Part shown: in pieces, positions 34,530-42,949 of the stretch
Numbering within the stretch: the stretch's first letter is position 1
Layout: the number at the start of each line of letters is the position of its first letter
Assembly (NCBI RefSeq): GCF_901538355.1
Contig: NZ_LR593887.1
Location: forward strand, 6,300,920-6,364,919
Reading direction: 5' to 3'
DNA length: 64,000 bases
Source of the DNA: Tuwongella immobilis
GTDB taxonomy: Bacteria; Planctomycetota; Planctomycetia; Gemmatales; Gemmataceae
Notes under the pieces: model-generated
Databases searched by the model: none
Told to the model about the DNA's origin: nothing
The model's input: the letters and a program-made list of their open reading frames with translations, nothing else
Translations under genes and position numbers: made by a program

Positions 34530-36329
34530 ATGACTGTGGATTCCACAACTTCGCTGCTCGAACACGCACTCCGCCTCGGGTTGTTGACCCGCGATCAACT
34601 CGACCAGTTGTACCGCGATCCGGAAACACCCCTGCAGCAACTCGATGCCCTGCAAGAGTTTCTGATTCACCGCCAACTGCTAACCCGCCACCAAGCGGAG
34701 ACGATCCGCAGCGGCCAAGGCGGTGAATTGATCTTCAGTGGCTATCGCATTCTGGAACCGTCTCCGCATCCTGCCCGCACCCGGCTGCCAGGTCGAAGCG
34801 ATTTGGCCATTCATCCGCAGCTTCACACGATCGTTCAAATTGATCGACTCGAACCGCATCGCGTGCCCCCAACCGACACCCTCGCCGACATTCTGAAACG
34901 TGCCCAACAAGCCAGCCGATATGCCGAAGCCGCACTGGTCAACGTGATCGATGCCGGGTCGCATCAGCAGCAAGCGTTTCTCGTGACGGAATCGCCCGAT
35001 GGGCAGGATGTCTATTCCCGCGTCCGCAGTCATGGTGCCATTTCGGTGCCGCAGGCGTGTAAGTGGCTGCACCCAATCGCCGTTGCGCTCGGTCGGCTGC
35101 ATCAGGCGGGGATTGTTCACGGCGAAATTCGCCCCGGCAATCTGCTGATTACGCCAGCCGGAATTGTGAAATTGGTCGGCACCGGCCAGGTGGTCCGCGA
35201 AGGGCCGCTGCGTCACCGTTCCGATCTCTCGCCCCACAAGCCGCACGAACAGGCATCGTTCCAACCCGAGGAACGCTGGGATTCCGGTAATCCGACCGCC
35301 GCCGCCGATGTCTATTCGCTCGCGGCCTCGTTCATGTTTCTGATCATCGGCGATTTGCCGGGGAGCGCGGCCCCCTCCGCAGCGGTCGTCAAAGCCTTGG
35401 GATCGATGGCAGGCTTTTTGAAGACCGCCCTGAGTCGCAATCCCGCCGAACGCCCCGCCGCCAGCGCATTCGCCGAAATTCTCAAAGCGTATCAAGATGA
35501 TTCCGAATCCGAAGAAGCACCACTCGGAGTCGCACAATTCCCAGCCGATGTGCCCCTGGCATCGCTCACTGGCACCTCGCATTTGCGCGCGGAAGCCGAA
35601 GATGCCGTGCCATTTGCGCTCGATGCATCCGCCAACTCTCAAAATTCTGCCGGGATTTTAATCGCCGATCCTGTTTCGGGAATTCTCTCGAAGCCACCGG
35701 AAATCGACGGCCCAATTGATGCGTTCGTGCCCAGTTTCGGCCCACCCGACGTGGTGCCGCCCCCCAACGCATTTATCCCCCCCGTGCAATCGCCGCAACC
35801 CTTTGTGCCAGAAGCACCTGCGTTTGTCCCGCATCTGCCCACGACCGCGTCGCATTTTACTCCGCCACCCCTCCCGCCAGCCGGGGTATTCACGCCCGGC
35901 ATGCCGCAACCGCTTCCGCCGATGGGTCACCCCGGCCAAGCGATGCCCCACGCCGGTCACTATCCCGCTCCGGCCTACCCGCAGCCTGGCTATCCCCAGG
36001 CCCATTATGTGGCCGCACCTGCCGCCGGTTTGATGGGTGAGCCAGCGACCGCCGATGATCCGTACTCTAATGTCGATCAAGAAGGTAATGATTCACCTCC
36101 GCCGCGCCGCCGTCAAACAGGTGGCAGCAACTGGAAGTTGTTGGCATTGGGTGGGTTAACGCTGCACCTAACCGCGATGTTGTTGCTGGCGGCCTTCTTC
36201 CTCGGTTGGTTTAATAGTTCGAAGCCCGCCCCGACATCTCCGCAAGAGCGGAAGAAATCGCGGCTGCCGCCCCCACCGGGCAACTCTCGTGTCGAACCAC
36301 CCCAAGCCCCCATGATCCGCTCCGCGTGA
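34530..36329 (+). CDS. Membrane-anchored pseudokinase with Pro-rich linker
   Basis: The 599-residue protein keeps a kinase-like C-lobe (VALGRLHQAGIVHGEIRPGN; ADVYSLAASFMFLIIGDLP), but the catalytic HRD is HGE (Glu199 for Asp), DFG is replaced by LVGTGQ, and no VAxK lysine or glycine loop is evident. It is therefore expected to be inactive as a kinase. The N-terminal 70 residues are a helical domain similar in style to the kinase at 11.7 kb. A Pro-rich linker (about 390-520) leads to one membrane helix (about 540-560) near the C-terminus. A scaffolding or sensing role is inferred. Confidence 0.82.
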   Translation: MTVDSTTSLLEHALRLGLLTRDQLDQLYRDPETPLQQLDALQEFLIHRQLLTRHQAETIRSGQGGELIFSGYRILEPSPHPARTRLPGRSDLAIHPQLHTIVQIDRLEPHRVPPTDTLADILKRAQQASRYAEAALVNVIDAGSHQQQAFLVTESPDGQDVYSRVRSHGAISVPQACKWLHPIAVALGRLHQAGIVHGEIRPGNLLITPAGIVKLVGTGQVVREGPLRHRSDLSPHKPHEQASFQPEERWDSGNPTAAADVYSLAASFMFLIIGDLPGSAAPSAAVVKALGSMAGFLKTALSRNPAERPAASAFAEILKAYQDDSESEEAPLGVAQFPADVPLASLTGTSHLRAEAEDAVPFALDASANSQNSAGILIADPVSGILSKPPEIDGPIDAFVPSFGPPDVVPPPNAFIPPVQSPQPFVPEAPAFVPHLPTTASHFTPPPLPPAGVFTPGMPQPLPPMGHPGQAMPHAGHYPAPAYPQPGYPQAHYVAAPAAGLMGEPATADDPYSNVDQEGNDSPPPRRRQTGGSNWKLLALGGLTLHLTAMLLLAAFFLGWFNSSKPAPTSPQERKKSRLPPPPGNSRVEPPQAPMIRSA

Positions 36330-36345
36330 TCGCCAAGGAATCGCC

Positions 36346-37161
36346 GTGAAGCCCTGCATCGCCCAAGCGACTATTTTAACAAGTTCCTTTGCCGACGATC
36401 TCGACGCGATGGTCGCTGGCGGATGCACGGCCATGGAAGTTTGGATGACCAAACTCGAAACTCACTTGGAGCAGCACAGCGTTGATTCCACGAAGGAACT
36501 CCTGGCTGAGAAAGGAGTTACGCCGATCGCTGCTGCATACCAAGGCGGACTCCTCTTGTCCCAAGGTGAAGCACGCAAAAGCCATTTTGAACATTTTCGC
36601 AGCCGCCTGAATCTCTGCCAAACTTTTGATATTCCATTACTGCTCGTGATCGCCGACTTCACCACGCGCATCGATGGCACTGCGTTTGAACGGGCATTGG
36701 TTTCACTTCAACAAGCCGCCCAATGGGCCGCGGCATTCAATATCCGACTGGGATTGGAATTTCGAGCAAATGCGACATTCTGCAACAATCTCGACACCGC
36801 TCTCACTCTGATCGAACAATGCAATGAACCGAATCTCGGAATTGTCTTGGATGCGTTCCATTATCACTGTGGGCCAAGCAAGCCAGAAGACTTGCAGCGA
36901 TTGACTGCCGAAAATCTGGCATTGGTCCAAGTCGCCGACCTTGCGGGGGTGCCGCGTGAATTGGCGGGGGACAGCGATCGAATCATGCCGGGCGAAGGCG
37001 ATTTGCACTATCCACCGATTTTGAAACGACTTCGGGAAATCCATTACTCCGGGTATCTCTCGCTGGAGTTGTTCAATCCAACACTCTGGCAAATGAAATC
37101 GTCCCAAGTGACGCAATTGGGAATGACTGCTCTCAACTCGCTCATGCAGATCCCCGCATGA
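36346..37161 (+). CDS. Sugar phosphate isomerase/epimerase-like TIM-barrel protein
   Basis: The 271-residue protein starts with GTG eight bases after AAGGA. It follows the xylose-isomerase-like TIM barrel (AP endonuclease 2 superfamily): LGLEFRA, GIVLDAFHYHCG, VQVADLAG and YSGYLSLELFN, where Glu, Asp, His and Glu are the usual metal ligands. Members isomerise or epimerise sugars or act on inositols; the exact substrate cannot be told. It begins 17 bp after the pseudokinase gene. Confidence 0.8.
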   Translation: MKPCIAQATILTSSFADDLDAMVAGGCTAMEVWMTKLETHLEQHSVDSTKELLAEKGVTPIAAAYQGGLLLSQGEARKSHFEHFRSRLNLCQTFDIPLLLVIADFTTRIDGTAFERALVSLQQAAQWAAAFNIRLGLEFRANATFCNNLDTALTLIEQCNEPNLGIVLDAFHYHCGPSKPEDLQRLTAENLALVQVADLAGVPRELAGDSDRIMPGEGDLHYPPILKRLREIHYSGYLSLELFNPTLWQMKSSQVTQLGMTALNSLMQIPA

Positions 37162-37251
37162 ACGATGCTGGACATTCCCCGTCGATTCGGGTATGTCAAC
37201 CGGCCACAAACCACCAGTTGAGGGGCTGGATGTGAGGGCCACGTTTCGACT

Positions 37252-38505
37252 ATGCTCCCCATGCAACGGATGATCAATCAAGCAAACGATCGCCAATCGA
37301 TTCCGTCCATTCTGTCGGCCATCGCCCAAGCGATTGTCGAAGTAACTCGGACCTGGAATCTGCTTCCCGCCGTGCGATGGCGACCAGAACTCGAAGCGGA
37401 ATTCTTGGCGAATCACGGGTTGGAACCGCCGTTTCATCCGACGCAACATCCGTTCGCACAACCACTTCCGGCAAATCTGGATTCCGGTGCCAAACGATTG
37501 GATCGGCTCGCCGTTCATCTGCGACAAACCGAATCCGGCCACCCATTCGCCCGATTTCTCTGCCAGCGATTGGAACAAGCCCATCGTCTCCGAGATTGGC
37601 TGCAAGCCCGTGGTACACCACGCTTTGCGGAATATGCTCGGGCGATTTTCGGGACAACCAAGCCAAACCATCCCAATTCCGTCGATCCGGATGCAATTCT
37701 CGCATGCTTTCATCGCTATCAGACTCATGCGGAGATTCCGCCCGATTCGCCAACGATTTCCGCCCCACTCGCGCTTCAGGAATTGCAGCAGCGTCTGTCT
37801 GAATATTTTGCCGATACACCACAAACGCTTGTCTGCTTGTCGGACCATCTAACAGCAAATGCGGCGGTTCGGTCGGAAATCCTGTATCTGAAAGCAGATG
37901 CGACATTCTCTGCTGCGGATGTTGCGATGCTCGAAGTGCATGAAGGATGGATTCACCAAGGCACGAGTCGCAACGCACGACAGGGATCACGGTTACGATT
38001 GTTTCAACGCCCAACTCCCGAATCGACACGGTTGCAAGAAGGGCTTGCGGTGGCTGCAGAATTGTTATTTCAAACGGCGGGACCGCGTCGAATTCGGAAG
38101 CATCAGGCTCGCGTCCAAGCGATTCAGATGGCGGAATCGGGTAGCGACTTTCGGCAGATTTTCCGAATGCTAGGCGAAATGGGGATGCCGCCGCGCGAGG
38201 CGTATCAGCAAACCATGCGAATTTTTCGCGGGTGTCCGTTGGACGGTGCACCGTTTACCAAAGATTTGTGTTATGGTGCAGGCTTGCTACAAACCCTGAC
38301 GTGGCTTCGAGATTGGGCCGATGCCCCCGCCCCGGAACGACTGCAAGCGATCTTCGCGGGCAAATTCGCGTGGGAAGAACTCCCGCTGGTGGAATCTGGA
38401 CTTCGCGATGGATGGCTCCGAACGCCACGTTATCTCCCGCGCCCATTTCGCGATGCAAAATGGGTACGGGAATCGGTGTCGCGATACTTGCCACCAGCGA
38501 ATTAG
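37252..38505 (+). CDS. QEGLA-motif zinc metalloprotease-like protein (DUF1704)
   Basis: The 417-residue protein carries VHEGWIHQGTSRN with His230-Glu231 and His235, and LQEGLAVAAELLF with Glu263. These are the HExxxH zinc site and the name-giving QEGLA motif of the DUF1704 family, which is related to MATCAP tyrosine carboxypeptidases. In bacteria the family is annotated as flavohemoglobin expression-modulating, with unknown substrate. Several in-frame ATGs lie at the start and no ribosome site decides among them. Its stop overlaps the convergent pheS stop by 4 bp. Confidence 0.85.
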   Translation: MLPMQRMINQANDRQSIPSILSAIAQAIVEVTRTWNLLPAVRWRPELEAEFLANHGLEPPFHPTQHPFAQPLPANLDSGAKRLDRLAVHLRQTESGHPFARFLCQRLEQAHRLRDWLQARGTPRFAEYARAIFGTTKPNHPNSVDPDAILACFHRYQTHAEIPPDSPTISAPLALQELQQRLSEYFADTPQTLVCLSDHLTANAAVRSEILYLKADATFSAADVAMLEVHEGWIHQGTSRNARQGSRLRLFQRPTPESTRLQEGLAVAAELLFQTAGPRRIRKHQARVQAIQMAESGSDFRQIFRMLGEMGMPPREAYQQTMRIFRGCPLDGAPFTKDLCYGAGLLQTLTWLRDWADAPAPERLQAIFAGKFAWEELPLVESGLRDGWLRTPRYLPRPFRDAKWVRESVSRYLPPAN

Positions 38506-39548
38506 AACTGTCGCAAGAATCGCAGATCATTCGACCAGAATTGGCGAATATCATCGATGGCGTATTGCAGCATGGTGATCCGCTGCGGTCCCATGCCGAA
38601 GGCAAAGCCGCTGACGCGGTCGGGATCGTAACCACCGTTGCGCAAAACGGTTGGGTGAATCATCCCCGCGCCCATAATCTCCAGCCAGCCGGTGCCTTTG
38701 GTCAGACGATCGGCATTCGGATCTTCTTTCGGCCAATCGATATCGACTTCGATCGACGGTTCCGTGAACGGGAAGTAGCTCGAACGAATGCGAATTTGCC
38801 GTTCTTGACCGAACATTCGACGGGCGAAACTGGTGATCGTCCCCTTCAGGTCGGCCATGGTGATGCCTTCGCCGACGACCAGCCCTTCCACCTGATGGAA
38901 TTGCATTTCGCTTCGGGTGGTCACTTGCTCGTAGCGGTACACCATTCCGGGCAGAATCACGCGAATCGGGTTGGGCACCATTTCCCGCATGACGTGGATT
39001 TGGCCGGGCGAGGTGTGGGTTCGCAAAATCACGCCGGGCGTGGTGGTGTGGAAGGTGTCCCACATATCCCGCGCGGGGTGATGCGGCGGCATGTTCAGCA
39101 ACTCGAAATTCGTCAGATCATCTTCCACTTCACGCGAGCGATAGACCTGGAATCCCATATCCGCAAATACGCTGTAAATGTTCCGCAGCACACGACTTGC
39201 GATGTGTGGCCGGCCCAATGGACCGCGTCGGCCTGGTAACGTCACATCCAGCGGGTTGGCGTTCAGACTCGCCAAAAGCGCGGCTTCTTTGACGGTCGCC
39301 AACGATTGTTCGTATGCCTGACTCAGTGCTTCTTTGACCCGATTGGCCTCTTGCCCGTAACCTTTTCGTTCCGGCGGCGGAAGGGTCGCCACTTTTTTGG
39401 TCGCTGCGGGCACTTCGCCGGTGGGACCGAAATAGCGAGTATTCCAGGCTTTGAGAGCGGGTTCGTCGGTACTGGCGTGGAGATCGGCCAAACCGCGTTG
39501 GAGCAGCGCCGCCAGATCCGGATTGGAGATGGTCAGTTCAGCGGTCAT
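38502..39548 (-). CDS. pheS: Phenylalanine-tRNA ligase alpha subunit
   Basis: The 348-residue subunit has the N-terminal coiled coil, then class II motifs: GPLGRPHIASRVLRNIYSVF, PPHHPARDMWDTFH, LRTHTSPGQIHVM, motif 2 MVYRYEQVTTRSEMQFHQVEG, EVDIDWPKEDP, and motif 3 GFAFGMGPQRITML. It charges tRNA-Phe together with PheT. No pheT follows; the next gene is convergent. It is last in an infC-rpmI-rplT-pheS run, separated from rplT by a terminator-like hairpin. Confidence 0.96.
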   Translation of the reverse strand: MTAELTISNPDLAALLQRGLADLHASTDEPALKAWNTRYFGPTGEVPAATKKVATLPPPERKGYGQEANRVKEALSQAYEQSLATVKEAALLASLNANPLDVTLPGRRGPLGRPHIASRVLRNIYSVFADMGFQVYRSREVEDDLTNFELLNMPPHHPARDMWDTFHTTTPGVILRTHTSPGQIHVMREMVPNPIRVILPGMVYRYEQVTTRSEMQFHQVEGLVVGEGITMADLKGTITSFARRMFGQERQIRIRSSYFPFTEPSIEVDIDWPKEDPNADRLTKGTGWLEIMGAGMIHPTVLRNGGYDPDRVSGFAFGMGPQRITMLQYAIDDIRQFWSNDLRFLRQF

Positions 39549-39609
39549 GCGTGGGTGTCCGAGAACAGAGGACTACGGCGTATCGGCAGCCGGAATCCAA
39601 CTTGAGAGA

Positions 39610-39650
39610 CAAAACGACCGCCGATGAGCGAACGAACGCGGCATCGGCGG
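39610..39650 (-). terminator. Terminator or attenuator between rplT and pheS
   Basis: On the minus strand a perfect 9-bp inverted repeat (CCGCCGATG, 15-nt loop, CATCGGCGG) is followed by TCGTTTTG. It lies about 40 bp after rplT and 60 bp before pheS, so it could end the ribosomal-protein transcript or attenuate pheS. Confidence 0.65.
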
Positions 39651-39690
39651 TACGCAGTTTTCAGAGTCGAGCGAAACGCCCGAGGTTCGC

Positions 39691-40059
39691 TTATTTGAGA
39701 CCTGCGGGGAGGTTCGCCTTGGCGATTTCGACCAGCTTATCGAAGGTTTCCGGATCGTGGATGGCGATTTCGGAAAGGCTCTTGCGATTCAGGATGATCA
39801 TCGCGTTGGTCAGTCCGGCGATGAAGGCGCTGTAGCGCATTCCACGAGCGCGGCAAGCCGCGTTGATGCGGACGATCCAGAGTCGGCGGAAATCACGCTT
39901 ACGGACGCGACGATCGCGGAAGGCGTAAACGCGGGAGCGAATGAGGGTAACAATCGCTTGCCGAAAGAGATTATGGCGGCTCAACCGAAAGCCTTTGGTC
40001 AGCTTCCGGGTCCGCTTGCGGCGAGCAGCCAGGGTCTTGCCGCTTCCTGCACGTACCAT
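39691..40059 (-). CDS. rplT: Large-subunit ribosomal protein L20 (bL20)
   Basis: The 122-residue protein shows the L20 signature: basic N-terminal extension ([20 protein letters not shown]), [21 protein letters not shown] and [20 protein letters not shown]20 is needed early in 50S assembly and in many bacteria represses its own operon by binding the mRNA. It lies 75 bp after rpmI in the standard order. Confidence 0.97.
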   Translation of the reverse strand: MVRAGSGKTLAARRKRTRKLTKGFRLSRHNLFRQAIVTLIRSRVYAFRDRRVRKRDFRRLWIVRINAACRARGMRYSAFIAGLTNAMIILNRKSLSEIAIHDPETFDKLVEIAKANLPAGLK

Positions 40060-40134
40060 GAATGAAACTCCTCGAAATCAATCAGGCAGATGGCCCGAGT
40101 CGGCTGGGGTAGGTCCAGCACACCAGCTCGCGAA

Positions 40135-40335
40135 TCAGGCTCCACCCATCGCGAGGACAATCTTCTTGGCCACGATATCATTGCGCACGGCGGGTTGGCC
40201 GAGTTGGCGTTTCCGCTTGCTGGTTCGACCGGCGAGAAGGTGGCGACGATTCACATGCCCGTGCTTAATTTTGCCCGTGGCGGTAATCCGGAATCGCTTT
40301 TTCAAGCTTCTGTTTGTTTTATTCTTCTTGGCCAT
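40135..40335 (-). CDS. rpmI: Large-subunit ribosomal protein L35 (bL35)
   Basis: The 66-residue very basic protein (KNKTNRSLKKRFRITATGKI, KHGHVNRRHLLAGRTSKRKR) matches L35 in length and sequence. It is second in the infC-rpmI-rplT operon. The 190-bp gap upstream of it contains two hairpins that may carry regulation. Confidence 0.96.
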   Translation of the reverse strand: MAKKNKTNRSLKKRFRITATGKIKHGHVNRRHLLAGRTSKRKRQLGQPAVRNDIVAKKIVLAMGGA

Positions 40336-40525
40336 GGCATCCGCTTCCGTTTCCCGCAGTCCGGTATGGGTGCTTCCCAGTCATTCGGGAAGTACGGGTG
40401 AATCGATGAAACGAACGGAACCCAAAGGAACATTCCCCATGGGTTCCGGGAGTCGTCACTATCTCGCTAAAGATCGAATTATAACGGCTGAGAGCAGCGT
40501 GGAAAGGGGCAAATTCCGCAATCCC
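40336..40525 (-). promoter_or_regulatory. Structured infC-rpmI intergenic leader
   Basis: Two perfect hairpins are visible: GGAACCCA/TGGGTTCC (arms 40417-40424 and 40440-40447) and CTTCCC/GGGAAG (arms 40373-40378 and 40387-40392). In other bacteria L20 or attenuation controls rpmI-rplT through structures in this position. I did not match a known L20-leader consensus, so the role is inferred from place and structure. Confidence 0.45.
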
Positions 40526-41089
40526 TCACGATTTCGACGACTTCGGCGCGAGGATCGCTGACATTTGCTTGCCTTCGAGCGAGGGCGGGCGTTCGAGTTT
40601 TCCAACTTCGAGTAGTTTTTCGATCATCGCTTGGATGATGCGTTGACCTTCTTCGATGTGTTGGATTTCTCGACCGCGGAATTGGACCTTCAGCAGCACT
40701 TTATCCGAGGCTTCCAAGAATTTGCGAGCTTGGGCCAGTTTGGTTTCGACGTCGTGCTCGCCAGTTTTGGGGCGGACGCGAATTTCCTTGGTTTTTTGCT
40801 GGTGCGACTTGGTTTTGCCGCTTTTACGGGATTGCTGATAGCGGAACTTCCCGTAGTCCATGATCTTGCACACCGGCGGGCGTTCCGTCGCCGCGACTTC
40901 GACAAGGTCGAGATTCAGCTCGCGTGCCATTTCCATCGCTTGCGACGTGGGAATGATCCCTAACTGTTCCCCGTTGGCGCCGATGACGCGAATGGGGGTC
41001 AGTCGGATCTGTTCATTGATCCGGGGACCACTGCGTGCGCCCGGTCCGGGCGGCGGGACATTGCGATCGTTCGGTGTGAGACGTGAGAT
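40526..41089 (-). CDS. infC: Translation initiation factor IF-3, apparent AUC start codon
   Basis: The protein has the IF-3 halves: GPRINEQIRLTPIRVIGANGEQLG, then KIMDYGKFRYQQ, and the C-terminal KEIRVRPKTGEHDVETKLAQ with KVLLKVQFRGREIQH. I place the start at an ATC codon (41089-41087) because AAGGAG stands 7 nt ahead and the product is then 187 residues, the family norm. The nearest in-frame ATG, 14 codons upstream, lacks a ribosome site. infC commonly starts with a rare AUU-type codon that IF-3 itself discriminates against, giving self-control. First gene of infC-rpmI-rplT-pheS. Confidence 0.93.
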   Translation of the reverse strand: MSRLTPNDRNVPPPGPGARSGPRINEQIRLTPIRVIGANGEQLGIIPTSQAMEMARELNLDLVEVAATERPPVCKIMDYGKFRYQQSRKSGKTKSHQQKTKEIRVRPKTGEHDVETKLAQARKFLEASDKVLLKVQFRGREIQHIEEGQRIIQAMIEKLLEVGKLERPPSLEGKQMSAILAPKSSKS

Positions 41090-41203
41090 ACGCCGACTCC
41101 TTGCTGATGACTGCCCCCAATAGGTCGCCATTGGGGAGAATGGTACTTTCGGGTGGGTTGTGGGTGCGAAGTCCCCCTCAACTCCCCAACTCCTAATCAT
41201 TTA

Positions 41204-41232
41204 TCGATACCTACCCAAACCCACAAGGTCAA
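41204..41232 (-). promoter_or_regulatory. Possible promoter upstream of infC
   Basis: On the minus strand TTGACC (41232-41227) lies 17 bp ahead of TATCGA (41209-41204). The -35 box matches 5/6 and equals that of the kinase promoter at 13.4 kb; the -10 box is poor. Transcription would give an infC leader of about 105 nt. Confidence 0.3.
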
Positions 41233-41326
41233 GGCGGGTTCCGGGATATTCCCGAAATTTTCTTCCTACGATTGTTACGTTCGTGATTTTCTTCCCAAAC
41301 TCGTCGGCTTTCCATCGCCTCGCAAA

Positions 41327-42010
41327 TTAGGTTGCTGGGGGTGGATTCGACGGCTGAATCAGCGCAAGTGTCATCTCCACAATGGTTTGCACTTCGGCAA
41401 TGGCTCCAATGCCGATATCGCCGCAGGCCAACCGCTTGGATTGGGGGGGGGCGATGCGGAGCGTGGGGCTGCGATCGTTGATGCAGGCAATGACGCCGAG
41501 TTCGTCGAGATGGCCGGGAATGTGGGCGGCCCCGGCATCGACCGCAAGCATGCGAAGTTGCCGCCGCGTCATCGGGTGTTGCCACATCAGAGTGTTCATG
41601 GCGGGGGCCAGCACCACCGGCCGCTGCGTGTCCCAGGCTCGCCAAACACAGGTCAGGCAATTATCGCAAATGCCGCAAGCCATTTTAGCCAAAGTGTTTG
41701 CGTCAAGCGGCGCGATCACCAACACATCCGCCCAGTTTCGCAATTCGATATGCAGCACCGGATCATCCCGCTCCCAGCGTCGCCCCGAATCGTGACCGGG
41801 CCACTCATCCGCATCGAGCGTCAATCGGCTCGGATCGCGCTGGTGGGGATGCTCGGGATGCGGAGCAATTGCGATAGGATCGAAAAAATACGTTGCGGCA
41901 TGAGTGGCGACGATTCGCACGGCGTGCCCCTGCTGTCGAAAGGCGGCATCCAACGCGGGAGTGCGGATCGCCGCGACCGAACCAGTGACGCCCAAGACGA
42001 TATTTGCCAT
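41327..42010 (-). CDS. coaC: Phosphopantothenoylcysteine decarboxylase (separate CoaC, flavoprotein)
   Basis: The 227-residue HFCD-type flavoprotein starts MANIVLGVTGSVAAIRTPAL and has NWADVLVIAPLDANTLAKMACGICDN and PVVLAPAMNTLMWQHP, the latter holding the PAMN motif of 4'-phosphopantothenoylcysteine decarboxylase. In most bacteria this domain is fused to the synthetase as CoaBC. Here the synthetase-like gene is separate, ending 2 bp before this start. It acts in coenzyme A synthesis. Another HFCD decarboxylase is possible, but the pairing favours CoaC. Confidence 0.88.
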   Translation of the reverse strand: MANIVLGVTGSVAAIRTPALDAAFRQQGHAVRIVATHAATYFFDPIAIAPHPEHPHQRDPSRLTLDADEWPGHDSGRRWERDDPVLHIELRNWADVLVIAPLDANTLAKMACGICDNCLTCVWRAWDTQRPVVLAPAMNTLMWQHPMTRRQLRMLAVDAGAAHIPGHLDELGVIACINDRSPTLRIAPPQSKRLACGDIGIGAIAEVQTIVEMTLALIQPSNPPPAT

Positions 42011-42012
42011 TC

Positions 42013-42801
42013 CTATCCTCGTCGGTATCGCGTTGCGTGCAATCGAGCCACTTCTTGGTACAATCGTGATGCCAATGCGTTGCGTTCAATTCGGGGGTAC
42101 GCATCCGCATCCGCCGCCGCATCGGTCGCATCCACCGATTCCAATACGGGGCCGATGATTGCCCAATCGGACGCCCCTTCCAAAGTGTTGGCCACAATCA
42201 AATCGGCATCGGATTGCTGGCGGGACTTCACCGCAATCTGCCGCAGTTCGGCTTCGGTCGGCCCGACTTCGAGTTTGAATTTGACCAACACGCCGCGAAA
42301 TCCCCACGGATTGCGAATTCGGTCGATCAACTTCGGTGTGCGAACCAGCCGCATCCAGAGTTCCGGCTCATCGGATTTCACCTTCCCGGCTTGCCGATCG
42401 ACCAACTTTGCCGGTCCGCGGTCGGTGGTATGCCAGGTTGCGGCGGTGGAGTCGAATGACGTCCCAGTTTCTGGGCTGAAAATTCCGGCCACACGATAAT
42501 CACTCACCGCCGCACAGTGGACAATCGTATCATATTCTCCCTGCGTTGTCTCGACTTCGAGGATATTCGCCAAATCATCGAAGGTACGATACGGCAGCAC
42601 GCGGAAGCGGTCAGTTGGGGTTGATTCGGCCCGAACCGCTTGCAGGGCTTCGGGATGCGACGTGGCCAAGGTGACCTGCATTCCGGCATCCCAGGCGGCC
42701 CAGGCGATGGTCGCCCCCGTTTTGCCGGTGAAAATGTTGGTGATGCATCGCACCTGATCGATGGGGGTTTGCGTGTTACCTGCGGTGATGAGCCAGCGCA
42801 T
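42013..42801 (-). CDS. coaB: Phosphopantothenate-cysteine ligase-like protein (separate CoaB)
   Basis: The 262-residue protein begins MRWLITAGNTQTPIDQVRCI, close to the CoaB start (TAGGTxExID.VR.ITN), and has NIFTGKTGATIAWAA, DTIVHCAAVSDYR and ADLIVANTLEG. CoaB joins 4'-phosphopantothenate and cysteine. GAGG precedes the ATG; 74 further codons of open frame upstream look non-coding. The gene precedes coaC with a 2-bp gap. Its middle (CAAVSDYRVAGIF) keeps the active-site region. The free-standing form is seen in eukaryotes and some bacteria. Confidence 0.83.
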   Translation of the reverse strand: MRWLITAGNTQTPIDQVRCITNIFTGKTGATIAWAAWDAGMQVTLATSHPEALQAVRAESTPTDRFRVLPYRTFDDLANILEVETTQGEYDTIVHCAAVSDYRVAGIFSPETGTSFDSTAATWHTTDRGPAKLVDRQAGKVKSDEPELWMRLVRTPKLIDRIRNPWGFRGVLVKFKLEVGPTEAELRQIAVKSRQQSDADLIVANTLEGASDWAIIGPVLESVDATDAAADADAYPRIERNALASRLYQEVARLHATRYRRG

Positions 42802-42949
42802 GGGATGCCTCGTGACAATCCGGACCGTGAGATGAGATGCGGAACCGCCGCTGCGGGGTTCGACTGGCAATCGCCGGTGCGATCGTGGTAGCATGGTGCG
42901 CGCTGCCGAGAAGGGACATCGGCGAATGTTCGCACAAGGATGGTGCCTG

